Of a stretch of DNA of 64,000 nt, positions 1 to 10,500 are shown one piece after another (within the stretch, counting starts at the first letter, position 1; every line of letters begins with the position of its first letter). This stretch comes from Butyriboletus loyo. Its lineage: Eukaryota; Basidiomycota; Agaricomycetes; Boletales; Boletaceae. A program made the position numbers and the translations under genes. Where the stretch lies: the NCBI GenBank assembly GCA_038093515.1, contig JBBPSI010000134.1, forward strand, positions 1 through 64,000. The letters are read 5' to 3'. The notes under the pieces were generated by a model. That model saw only the letters and a list, made by a program, of their open reading frames with translations, was not told the DNA's origin and searched no databases.

Positions 1-216
1 GAGTTTGGGGAGAAGGTTGCCCATTTCTGCAGAGAGCAAGGACATTAACATGAGGGAGCTGAAAGCGCCGGCGAACACCACGAGGCGAGGGTGGCGCATT
101 GCCAGGATGGCCGCAATGAGAAACGTCTTGTCGCCTATTTCTGAGAATATGATCATGGCGAACGAACGTAGGAGTGTGCCAGATACTGAGTCGGTGTCAT
201 CGTCAACCGTGGACAT
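1..216 (-). CDS. GDT1/TMEM165-family cation transporter, 5' part (partial, runs off left edge)
   Basis: Reading right to left from the ATG at 216-214 the frame stays open to base 1, giving 72 residues. It contains the hallmark S-E-I-G-D-K-T-F motif of the UPF0016/GDT1 family, preceded by RSFAMIIF and followed by LIAAILAMRH and a hydrophobic second segment (VVFAGAFSSLMLMSLLSAEMG). In this family the E-x-G-D-K-T helices form the cation-binding site, and the proteins move Ca2+/Mn2+ (H+-coupled) into Golgi or vacuole-like compartments. The second half of the protein, with the repeated motif, lies outside the window. The start is uncertain: yeast and animal members carry an N-terminal signal or targeting segment, and a CAG just upstream (about 221) could be the end of an intron joining an earlier exon. 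The SDR gene on the same strand ends 226 bp to the right. Identity is confident; the 5' end is not. Confidence 0.8.
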   Translation of the reverse strand, partial: MSTVDDDTDSVSGTLLRSFAMIIFSEIGDKTFLIAAILAMRHPRLVVFAGAFSSLMLMSLLSAEMGNLLPKL

Positions 217-442
217 TATGTCTGGGTGTAAACCTCGTCAAAAAGCGTGACAATAGATGCGCACAGGCAGAGCCGTTGCGAAATGCTTCAGCCAGTGTGG
301 TTGGGCGATGCCGGAAATTGAAGAGTTCCAGCGCCTCGTCAACGTCCAAAAGCAACTGACCCCGCGAGCCACAGCCTAAAAACAACAATATATGATCTGC
401 ACACGTGACACTTGGTACTCTCCCAAAGCGTGCCTTCGGAGG

Positions 443-1436
443 CTATAGATATAAGTCATCAGACCAGTCCTTGTATTTCTCCACAATCTCTATTAGACTC
501 TTTCCCTTCGCGTTCGCCATGTCAAGCGCCAGTCTGTGAAGAGGAAGCCGGATTGGGGGGTTTTCCAACCGAGACACTTTCTCAAACGCAGCGCAGGCTT
601 TTTGTGGATCGCCGTCGAAGAGAACACCTGATTCGAAAATCACACGCCATTTAGATCCTGCCAGCTCAGGATTTGTGTACGCAGGATGGGGAGGCGCTAG
701 ATTTTTGTGTGTCGTGAAAACATCCGTGCGGAATGGTCCAGGTTCGAGGATGGTAATCTGTTTGCATCCAGTTTCTGACTATGGAAATGAAGGCCGTCAA
801 TCTTACCTTGATGTTCCAGGCAGGGTCTAACTCATCCGCAAGTGCTTCGGTCAATCCCTCGAGAGCGGATTTCCTGATGAAGCTTGGGTTTGGAAGGTGG
901 CTGATGACAGAAGGGACTTACGAGGCACTATAATGTCCGCAACACGCACGACTCAATACGCCCAATCCAGACGACACTTGAAGGAGTCTTCCGCCTTGAG
1001 GCTGGTTGACCTCTCTGAAGAATCGTACGGCCTCTCGGCTGACTGAGGCAGCACCCCAGAAATTGATTTCAAACATTTCTCGTGCGTCCTTTTCATTGAC
1101 GGACTCGAACTCCCCACTGGCCAGCTTTCCTGTGTTATTGAAGACGACGTCTACGCGGCCGAACGCTTCGTGGGCTTTGGAAAACGCAGCGGGGATGTCG
1201 GCATGCTGAGTGACGTCCATTTTGACGACGATGACGGTGGACGGGTATCGGACGACGAGATCAGATAGCGCCTCGGGCTTGAGGAGAGTGGCGACGACTC
1301 TGTGTCCTTGTTTCAAGAGGGACTCGGTCAAGAGGGGACCGAAGCCAGATGAAGCACCGGTGACTAACGGCGAGGTCAAGTCGGGTGGTGTCAATGAAGA
1401 GATCCACTTACTGAACCAGACTTTGGATTCTGACAT
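443..1436 (-). CDS. short-chain dehydrogenase/reductase (classical SDR), 298 aa, 3 exons
   Basis: Exons 1436-922, 873-807 and 757-443 join in frame (introns 48 and 49 nt) to give 298 residues. NAD(P)-dependent oxidoreductase; substrate unknown. Visible SDR landmarks: the cofactor motif TGASSGFG near residue 27, D-V for the adenine pocket, NNTG in place of the usual NNAG, the serine of QVSSG, and the catalytic Y-S-A-S-K, whose last two residues are completed across intron 1 (TC|G AAA). That splice choice was preferred over an upstream CAG because only it preserves the catalytic lysine. Then comes EGLTEALADELDPAWNIK, typical of basidiomycete SDRs. The C-terminal exon (LEPGPFRTD...) forms the substrate side. 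There is no signal peptide, so it is probably cytosolic. A decayed copy of exons 2-3 lies at about 3.5-3.9 kb, with a terminal-inverted-repeat element between the two. Confidence 0.88.
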
Positions 1437-1628
1437 TATGTGGACGGAGTGGGTGAAACGTTGGTCTACGAGACTGCAATGACCGATCGCATTTTATCAG
1501 CTCAGAGGTGACTTGCTTCGGCATGCTACAAGGGTGCCCGGCCGGAGCGCCGTATAATCTTAGTCACGTGAACCTGTCGGACTCCATCCGCCACAAGGAG
1601 ACAGGGCGTCGATTCAAGACTGCTATTA

Positions 1629-1823
1629 TTGGCTATTTCAGGCAACTTGGCCACACGGGAAAATCGCAAGAAAAATAGACCTCATGTTCGGTCACTCGTA
1701 GCTCCTTGATGCAACATCGGAATTTGTTAAAAATGATAGCATTCAACCTGTACGAATTCTGAGAATCCATCCCGAGTTGTCCGGTTGCAAAATTCGAACT
1801 TTCATTTTTCGGAACTTCAGAGG
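1629..1823 (+). repeat. left terminal inverted repeat arm (195 bp)
   Basis: Left arm of the element at 1629-2493. It pairs with 2299-2493 in inverted orientation with three differences (G/T, G/A and C/T), all in the inner half. Confidence 0.85.
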
Positions 1824-2298
1824 CATCAGGATCTCTCATTCCTGTAAGTTTTATCTCTCTCACCCTGATGGCTGTAAGCTACGCTGACCATACGACCGCA
1901 CGATGTCACCATTCCCTCCATATCGACGTCACTGATACCTATGACGTCGCCACTCACAGAACATATACATACGATAGGCTACACATAGTGGAGATCTATC
2001 TTTTCTTTTCCCTTTTTTTCTCTCATTCAATCATATGCTCATCCACTTTCAGTTTCCAGTGTGAGCGTCACTTCAGCATTACCGCCTGATGGCGGCCCAA
2101 ATGCCTTTCACAGACATGGGACAAGGTTGAAAAATCCTTCCCAAGCTACTAGTACTATGCCACCTTGAACTTTGGCCTTTTGCATTGAATGGCAAGTCTG
2201 AAGATCTGACGGTTGGAGGGGTGTTGTCTGAGTTGAATCAGCAGGATTTGGAGGGCGTTTTGTCTTGTATTTGAGCAAGCAATAAATCCTGAGACCCC

Positions 2299-2493
2299 CC
2301 TCTGAAATTCCGAAAAATGAAAGTTCGAATTTTGCAACTGGACAACTCGGGATGGATTCTAAGAATTCGTACAGGTTGAATGCTATCATTTTTAACAAAT
2401 TCCGATGTTGCATCAAGGAGCTACGAGTGACCGAACATGAGGTCTATTTTTCTTGCGATTTTCCCGTGTGGCCAAGTTGCCTGAAATAGCCAA
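2299..2493 (-). repeat. right terminal inverted repeat arm (195 bp)
   Basis: Right arm of the element at 1629-2493; reverse complement of 1629-1823. Beyond the arm, towards the core, similarity continues weakly (CAGAGG then a CATCAGG/TCTCAGG-like stretch) before being lost. Confidence 0.85.
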
Positions 2494-3486
2494 TAATCAT
2501 AATGTCGTCACCAACATAACGTGCCCACTCATTCTCAGCCAATCAAACAGAGCATATACAGTGCAAGTACCATTTCAACATCTCACCCGAACATCATGAC
2601 CTAGTGACCAAGGGTTTCCCGGACGGAGGCACAGCTGTACTTTCCAGTGAAAACTTTCAAGTTTCAGAGGCCCCGAGCGCAGTCTTTTTGTACGCGTGAC
2701 CCCGGCTGTGCGCTTGTCGATTGGATCTCATCTCGGGGAGGATCTCGATCTTCTGGGTAGCTTTGGAGAGAATCGGGTCCGCAAAGGAAGGTTCGCCGGC
2801 ACCGACCTTGCTCACGGAGGTTTCGGTTTCGAAGTTCTATTCAAATTGATGAGAACGGTCGAACCATATGAGCTCGGTTGGCACTTGCATCCAGAATTAC
2901 GTATGTACGGTCGATACTCGGTGTGCATCACCAAAATGTAGTTGTCGTTGTACCCTCTCCTGGGACTGTAGCGAATGCTAATAAGTACCCGTCAAGGATG
3001 AGACTTTCTAAATCGCATCATGTCGACCGTACTCGAAGTACATAGCATAAAGATTCGTGCCGTAACTCCGCGACGGTAGGAACACTAATCCCGATGTCGA
3101 AGGCGAAACAACTTTCCTAGTGATGTCGATAATTGACGCACCGTGCTCACGTCAGTGGAGGGAGGAACCCGGCAAAGACAAAAATGGACTTTGAGCCAGT
3201 TTGGAACGTAGTAACGCCCTTTCTCAGCTCGTTGTCGAGTCTGAGGACCCTTGAACAACTAGTGCTGTACATGGCACTAGGAACTGCAGAGAAGGAATGT
3301 GCATCAATGACGACAACCACACGACCAGTCGAGTCGAATAGCCAACCTTGAACACCACTGTAACACTTGGTGATGAAGAAAACATGTAGCGTATAATAAC
3401 GGCTTTTGGCAAGTCTTCTCAAAGACGCGACACGCCGCTCATTTCTTTCACCGAGGTTCTATGCGATATTTCGCTCTTTTTCTTCG
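2494..3486. other. spacer without a supported gene
   Basis: Only short open frames occur here (longest about 90 codons) with no domain I recognise on either strand. A + strand frame at 2696-2941 has a fairly even composition but no start context, splice pattern or family match I can defend. It lies between the inverted-repeat element and the SDR relic and is probably decayed DNA. Confidence 0.5.
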
Positions 3487-3895
3487 TTACAGACACTGAG
3501 CGAGGTCTCCGGATGGATCACTACGAGTATAGATCATTCGACCGATCCCGTATCGCTCTAGAAAGTATCTTCCCTTCCCTTTAAACCATTTCCGACTCAC
3601 ACCCCTTCTGTGAAGAGGAAGGAGGAGGAGAGGATCTTCCCCAATCGAGATGCCATGTCTTCTCGAACGCGAGCCTTTGCACGGTCGTGCGCTATTTAAA
3701 TAAATAAATCCCGGGGAGTCAGGATCTAGATATCCGCCGGGTGCGCACGCGCGCGGGGAGTGGGACGACAATATAATAATATTTGATCGATGCCCCGATC
3801 TCCGTGCGGAACGGTCCACGTTCGAAGAGGGCAACTCGTGTCTATCCAAATCGCTGGCAAGTGCTTCGGTCAGTCCCTTGGAATGCACGAAAAAA
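3487..3895 (-). pseudogene. decayed partial copy of the neighbouring SDR gene (exons 2-3)
   Basis: Minus-strand translation gives KGLTEALASDLD at 3888-3840, matching GLTEALADELD of the intact SDR. DNA at about 3790-3830 matches the intact exon 3 segment for LEPGPFRTD (GTTCCGCACGGA versus ATTCCGCACGGA), and 3600-3660 matches the segment around its TCTGTGAAGAGGAAG. These similar blocks fall in different reading frames, so the copy is frameshifted, and no match to exon 1 was found. It is best read as a truncated duplicate of the 443-1436 gene that has lost function. Confidence 0.7.
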
Positions 3896-4229
3896 TTGGA
3901 GAACAGTGCATGCTGAGCTCAGCCTGAAAAGCAGGCCGGCTACGCAATTTATGACGCCGATTCAAGTCACTTGGGATGGTGATTTACAACTGCTTGTCCA
4001 CAAGTGTGGAGCAGGGTGATCTCACGAAGAGAGAGAGGTTGATCAACCAAGTCCGACAGTCAGCCCGAGGTCACGAAACTCCAGGTCGGGGACAAGTTCT
4101 TATGTTGGATGAGTAAGGGAGCGAATCCCTCTGTACCTCGACACGGTTTGCAAATGTCATAGCGGTAAGCAGGGGGTATGTCTTGCACTGTACCAGGGCT
4201 TTTGATATATACTGGCCTCGATGCCAAAC
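3896..4229. other. spacer, nothing recognised
   Basis: About 330 bp between the SDR relic and the stop codon of PUF6. It contains the PUF6 3' untranslated region; no gene or repeat was seen. Confidence 0.5.
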
Positions 4230-6597
4230 CTACAACAAGGCCTTGATTTTTTCTACTAGAACACTCTTACCCTTCGCTTCACCGTCCTTTAGCTGAGCCA
4301 CGAAAGAGTCGTCAAACCATCCCTTGACTTTCGTCTTTTGCTCGTCGTTACCCTCCTCACGGATCCGCTCCAAGAGCTCAGCGACGACGAAGGCGCCATC
4401 ACCCTGAGCGATCGCGATTGTCGTATCCCTCCTAACAATCGAGAGAAATTCCGATGCAAATTCCGACGGTGAAAACGCAGGCGAGCGTAAAACAGATCGT
4501 TCCGAGTGAGAGAAATGTCCACCCTGGAGTAGACTTTTGTACATGCGAGAAGTGTGAGGGAGATCGATCAGATGCGGTCGTGCAGGATCTTCCGACGGAT
4601 AAGGGGATGCGAGTGCCTCTGCGAGGGCTATCATCGCGGGTGACTTGTCTGTAAGAACGTCAGCATGCCGCGTAAACGATGCAGGCAAAGAAGAAAGAAA
4701 CTTGACCTCCTTCAGCATACAGCATGATCTCTAGTACAAGCAAGCTTCCACTGGTATCTCTCGCCGTCTCCGCGCCGTTCTCTGCCACGAACTGGAGAAG
4801 TCCGTCGCTGGCGGCTGTCCGTATCTCACTCTCCCTAGTTGTGCTGTCTTTTTTGCTTGTCTTAGCGCGCGTGCCGTCCGTTTCTGCTATCATGGCGATT
4901 TGCGCGGGAGTAAAGTGCCTTCGTGAGCGTGGTACTATGAGATGGAAGACGGAGCGTCTGCCCTGGGGACTCTTTGCAAGTGAGGAGGTAAGAGATATTA
5001 TATCAGAAACAAGAGATTTCGCAGTGAGTTTTGTGTCGCTGGTGAGTTATATCAACGAGGTGCGGACGAAAATGGAACGAAAACCATACTCGATAACGTC
5101 CAGTGCTGTAAATAGCACCAGCTGGGCTTCTTCGTCGGTACACATCCGCTCAACGTGGGGCTTTAGCACTTTTATGATGTGTTTCCGGTCCTGACATAGT
5201 ATGTTTGACTGGAAAAAAGAAGTATACAGACTAAAATACTAACCTTTGCCGTGCCGTGCGCGATGAATTCTCGGACGACCCTACTGCCATCCTTAGTGTG
5301 TACCATCTCGGCTAAGACATCTTGGCAACTTGCTGACTGTTAGAGTGCTGGACGACGCATATAGACTCAACAATTAACCTTTCGAAGATTTCTCTGCGTA
5401 GTTTTTCTTGCTCTGACTCTTGTTCGATGCTATTGATAGCAATAAGGAACTCCCACAGCGCGCGATGAACAATGGCATGTGTAATGGCTCCTTTGTCAGG
5501 GTTATTGAATCTGCGTGGTGTTAAAATCCAAGCGCTGGCGCGAAGACGGTTGTACCTACATTGCCGTTAGATTTTCCTTCAGAGCAGCAAGCAAGCGCCT
5601 GCGCCTGTCACCCGCGACACCGTCAAGCAGTCCGCGGAGTCCCTTCTTTGCATTTTCGATGTCTTGAGCCGTTCCTCGATTAGTGGAGAAGAGTGCAGCC
5701 TCCTTTCCATAAAAATCCCGCAATAGAATGGAGCGCTCGTAAGCATTCGCATACAGTTCAAATGCGTCAGCAAGCACACTTGAAGCTTCTCGATGTAGCA
5801 AGAGTTTGAGAACATGTGGCTGAAGCTCTAGCAGGATCGAAATGCGGTGCGTTGGACAGAACCTGATAAGTTTCGTAACCAGAAACTTGGAGGCAGGTTC
5901 AGAACTTGAATATGACGATGACGCTTGGGCAGTGACACTAACTTTGGAGTACTTGCTCTGAGCCAGCTCCTTATATTGTCCCTTGAGCTCTCCAGCGATC
6001 CGGTCTCTTTCCGTCTGACCTCCATACTTGACAATGGTTTGTATGATCCTGCTAGCGTCGTGCTTGAACACAATGTCCTTTACGTTTCCCGTCACTGTGT
6101 CCATCAGATCTCGAACGTGCTTCTGGCGTTCTGTAGAGGAGATGTTTTTCTGACGGGCCAGAGACCAGACGCGTTTCGCATTTGCGATGAGTTGAGAGTG
6201 GGGCTTTGCGGCTTTTCGCTGTTCTTGTAACACGCGTTGGGCTTTATGCGATTCCTTGGCGACTAATTATGCTGTGCATTAGAATGATAAGAACTGTGAG
6301 TGCACCGAGGGGCGGACCGTTTGTAGTATCCTTTGACAGCTCATTGTCCACATCCATTTCATCGTTGACAGGGCTCTGTTCCGCGTTCTCCTCTCCGCTG
6401 TCTACGTCGCCAGACTCTTGATCAGAGTCTTCTTCATTTATCTCCTTGACCGGGAGCGTGACGGGCTGCCTCCGCTTCTTGACAGTTTCATCGCGGTGCT
6501 TGGATATCGTCTGCTTTGCGATATGTGTTTTCTTAGCTTTTGGGCCATCTTGAGATGACGCAAGTCTTTTCTTTGTGCTCTTCTGAACAGGTGGCAT
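4230..6597 (-). CDS. PUF6: PUF6-type pumilio/CPL-domain ribosome-biogenesis protein, 674 aa, 8 exons
   Basis: Exons 6597-6306, 6262-5943, 5885-5560, 5510-5379, 5328-5244, 5208-5090, 5038-4707 and 4648-4230 keep phase throughout. The first ~97 residues are a lysine/acid-rich nuclear-type tail (AKKTHIAKQ, DSDQESGDVDSGEE). Then follow AKESHKAQR and degenerate Puf repeats (IVFKHDASRIIQTIVKYG, KYSKFLVTKLIRF, HREASSVLADAFELY), and a C-terminal CPL region (KDGSRVVREF, VLKPHVERMCTDEEAQLVLFTALDVI). Known members bind RNA, act in 60S pre-ribosome maturation and, in yeast, repress ASH1 mRNA. The Met at 6597 was chosen because it begins the typical basic tail; an in-frame Met at 6723 adds 42 unlikely residues. 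Intron 2 (5942-5886, 57 nt) is a multiple of three without stops, so intron retention would add 19 residues inside a Puf repeat (KYSK|FLV). Confidence 0.93.
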
Positions 6598-7530
6598 CGT
6601 ACTCGGACACTCTACAACTGAGAGTGTAATAGATTTCAGCAGGCTTGCTTGCAAGTTGCAACTTGGAGTATTTTTCGATACGCTCTGATTTCTGTGGCAC
6701 GTGACCTTGCGTTCAGTCGTCATACGACTTTCGGGTAAGTCCGTTTCTTGATCACACGGTCATCACAGGTCGACCCATCAAATGGGCATCCATTTTCACC
6801 GGTAATTTTTGATCGAGAAAAGGCCATCGCGGAGCTAGCCCAGCTGGGAGAGCAACAGACTCAAGCGAACCATGTAGCTCCAAGGGTCCCGTGTCCAATC
6901 CGCGGTCCAGGCATTTTCGTTCAACTTTGGCGATCCTGTCGATGTCGGGCTACTGAGGTTTCTGAGTGCCAGGAAGCAGAAGCGGTTGACTAGTGGTTTT
7001 CTCGGACCGTCGACAGCCTCGGGGTTTGCCGAGCGAATTTGCTGTACGTCATGTGTCTTCGGCCGCGCTTTGTTGCTTGTCATGTCAGGATCGTCGTCTT
7101 CTTTGGTGGCTTCTCGTATGGAGTCCAAGCAAATCATAACTTCTCGCTAATATAGTCATATCCGGATGGGCACCGTCGAGCGGCTCACGATATGACTGCT
7201 CTCTGTATGATGACAGCGCACGGTCCGACCGGATATCATGGTGGCGTTCTTTCTCTGACTTCTCTGGATCGGTGAGGTTCTGACACTTATATGGATTCTG
7301 GTGCTATCCACCAGTGCATCCGGAAAACGATGTGACTATTTCGAGGGTTATCCCGCAGGCCTGAAAGACCGGAAAGCTGCGGTAAGCTGCGTTGACGTGA
7401 CCGGCCCATCCCCAAAACTCGTTCCGTCGCTTTAAAGGCCGAGAAATCGCAATCTTGCTTTCCCCCCACTCTGATCGTCACCTCCGCCAACGTCACTTTC
7501 TTCTCTCATCGTTGTCGTCACACGCCACCC
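6598..7530. promoter_or_regulatory. divergent intergenic region between PUF6 and the O-methyltransferase gene
   Basis: About 930 bp separating two divergent start codons, so it should contain both promoters. A minus-strand frame of 100 codons (7137-6835) shows no recognisable domain. A tRNA A-box-like string occurs near 6832-6850 but no tRNA folds. No clear TATA box was found. Confidence 0.45.
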
Positions 7531-10500
7531 ATGGCATCGCCGACGTCGACGTTCGCGACGCTCAAAGCCCTCCATCTCGTCATCGCCGATGCCTTGGATG
7601 ATGTCCAGCGCGTTTTTTCGCAAAATAGCCTGCCTGACCTTCCTTCCTCTTCGGCCTCACAATGCTCCTCCCCCGTTTATCCGAGTTCTCCAGATCCCTC
7701 CTCGGCGACGTCTCCGTTTCCCACCACTCCACCTGCCTCGTTCCCCCCAACACCCCTCTCGGCCACATTTCCTTCCCCCCCACATACCGACCCCGGCGTC
7801 CCATTTGTGGACTATCCTTCTCCGGACTTGCCTCTTGTCTCCAATTCACTCGGCGAGCAGCTCGCACTCCATCCAGATGCAGCTGCAGCTGCTTCCAGGA
7901 TCGTCGCTGCATGCGGACAAATGTCGCATATCGTTCATAAGCCATTCTTGTCCCTTTGCGATGCAATCATGAGCGTCTGTACCTTCATATTCATGCGATG
8001 CCTATGTGGCACTGACGTTCATCCGTTCCTGGTTTTGGGTGCATATATGCGCATCTTGTATTATCCGAACCACCATTTCATTTGCCTTAGTACAACCTCC
8101 CAGCGTGCATGCGCCTTGTTGAACACCTTCATATCGCAGAAATTCTTCGAGAAGCCGAAGAAAACAGACAGCGTTATCTTGCCAGTGGGCGGGAGACTAC
8201 AGTTCCGCTTTCTGCTCCCCAGGTAGACCTGAATCTTGGAACGAGTGGACCAGTTTCAACTACACTCACACGCGACGCCGCTGACATTTGGTCACCAACT
8301 GCCGGAATGGAGTGGATGTCTAGCTCTCGTGCATACAAAGGCACCGGTATGTCTTCCTGCTCCCCACGCCCAGCCTTGTGATATTGATCTCGTCATGACG
8401 CTACCCGGTTTGACTGTTTCTGCGGCATCAATTTCCTTCTTCTCAAACAAGGCTTACACGTCGCTGACATCACGAATGTGATATGTTCCTATGCGGGTGA
8501 CAATTATGTCGATCCCAATCACCTAGGTAGGGTTTCAAAAAATCGGGACTGACGCCCGTTTCTATGCGTCTTTACGAATCCTGACACTATTGTTGGGCAG
8601 TGCATGTCCTCCGACTGCTCTCGACACATCATATCTTTCGAGAGACGGTTCCAGATACCTTTGCACTTACCAGGGTAGCAAGCCTTCTCGACAGTGGAAA
8701 AAACGTCAAGGCTGTGTTCTCAAGGTCGGTGTCCCGCTTCTAGGTTGTCGTTTGATTCGTAATTGATTTGGCATAGCCCAGAGACCAAGTACGATGATAC
8801 TGGTGGCACAGCTGCACTTGTCGCGTTAAGGTAAGTCGCTTCGAGAGGTCTAGCAGTATATATGCGCCTCGATGTGTCTGGTTCTTACGAGCGACTGTTG
8901 ATGAAATCTTATTCGATAATCAGCACCGATGAACTCTTCAAATCCGCTGCTTACCTTACCGAAGCATTCACTGGTGTCCAGCTCCCAACACTGGCGTCCA
9001 CTCCAAACCCGTCTTTCCCTACCGGCACAGTCTTATCTGGGACAGCCACGATTCCATCAACATCCAGTCATAGCATGAACGATCCTGCCCTTTGTGCCCC
9101 CACCACACGTTCCTCCAGCGTCCTCACAAACATCGTATACCCAGAGAATGAGGACGTTCAACTACCCTCCCGCTCGCTTCCATCAACAGAACCACAGGAA
9201 GATGATAGTTTACATTCTCTTCCAACGTGTGTCCCAACGCCCTCCAAACCGCTTGTAGCTGGCCCTTCGGCTCCTCCTCGCCTGAGCCCAGCCGAAGCTT
9301 CAACACGAATGGAGAAAGATTGTTCGCATTCTGCGAACCCAGCTAAACCAGAGAAACTCCTCGCTTTCAATCTGGCTTTCCGCACCCAAGCACCGCTCTT
9401 CGAATGGCTGGAGAATGGAGGTGAAGATCCGCTTGGAGGGACGGGCGAACCAGCCAGCACACGTACCCCCACGAGGGTGGGAAGCATGACGCGCGGTGAC
9501 GCGCAGCTTGCAGTGCCCAATAATGCATCCGACTGTGTACCACAAAGGTCGTTTAGATTCGGGCGTTTTTCAAAGGCAATGATGGCAACAACTGGGTGGG
9601 AGGCACCTAAGGCGATTTTGGCTGGTAGGTTATCGACACATTTCCTGCGTGATCGATTCGACAGTTGACCTCGCGACCAGGATTCGACTGGTATTCCCTT
9701 CCAAAAGGCTCTACAATAGTCGACGTTGGAGGCGGAATCGGGAGCACCACAATGATTCTCGCTCGTGCCCTTAGCGATGCTAGGGTTGACACGTTCAAGA
9801 AGCAGGACGATGCTCATAACGAGGGACTGCAACCTACCTCAGCTGCAGCTCCCCGCCACAGGCCCAAGCTTCCGAGCGATCCTTCGCTCACGGCCAGCGA
9901 TGAGCCACGAAGTATTCCTGCAGCTAAGAACGACGCGAACCTCCGCTTCGTTGTCCAGGACAAATCTGTAGTCACTGCCCTCGGCATTGAGGCGTGGCGT
10001 TCCAAGTGTCCTGAGATGCTTGAGAGTGGCCAGGTCGTATTTCAAGGTGTGTATATACGCTTTCGTGGCCCGAGTGCGGGGTTGTCGGATTAATTTCTCC
10101 GGTGTTTGACACAGATCAGGACTTTTTCGAGCCACAGCCGTATTTGGAACCTCCTCACCTAACCAGACATCCTGCGGTCTACCTTTTGCGTGTTGTCCTC
10201 CATGATTGGCCAGACGAACTCGTACGACGTATCTTGATCAACCTCCGAGTTGCATCAAACCCAGAAACAAGGCTAGTCATTGCCGAGCATGTCCTCCCAC
10301 TGGCGTGTGCCGATGAAGGCGTCCTTGACCATATGAACACCGAGGCATGCGAAGCAAGCAGCACAGAAGAATGGACACTTACGTCGGTACTCGCAAGTAT
10401 TGAAGGTGCCGAACGTACTCTTGTACCCCCTCCCCTGTTATCCAACTTAGGGAAAGCAAGTGCCAATGCTTACTGGTTGGATCTCACTGTAAGTTGTAAT

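Larger units (their letters stand above)
1629..2493. mobile_element. non-autonomous terminal-inverted-repeat element (MITE-like), 865 bp
   Basis: Bases 1629-1823 and 2299-2493 are reverse complements of each other over 195 bp, with only three mismatches counted by eye. Both arms start TTGGCTATTTCAGGCAACTT at the outer ends. The dinucleotide TA sits immediately outside both ends (1627-1628 and 2494-2495), compatible with a TA target duplication as made by Tc1/mariner-type transposases; pairing actually extends four more bases (ATTA/TAAT), so the exact boundary is ambiguous. The core of about 475 bp is unique, T/A-rich in places, and encodes no transposase. The near identity of the arms suggests a recent insertion or recent homogenisation. 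A transposase acting in trans would be needed to move it; the superfamily cannot be assigned from this copy. Confidence 0.8.

Noticed and set aside
4724..5194. 156-codon plus-strand open frame
   Set aside because: Antisense to PUF6 exons 6 and 7; hydrophobic only because it reads the complement of a charged region.
6825..6915. tRNA-like A-box (TAGCCCAGCTGGGAGAGC) followed by CAGACTCAAG, suggesting tRNA-Leu(CAA)
   Set aside because: No matching anticodon-stem 3' half, a poor B-box (GTGTCCAATCC) and no acceptor stem consistent with the A-box position; treated as coincidence or a very decayed relic.
9158..9832. 224-codon minus-strand open frame
   Set aside because: Antisense shadow of the low-complexity insert and SAM motif exon of the O-methyltransferase.
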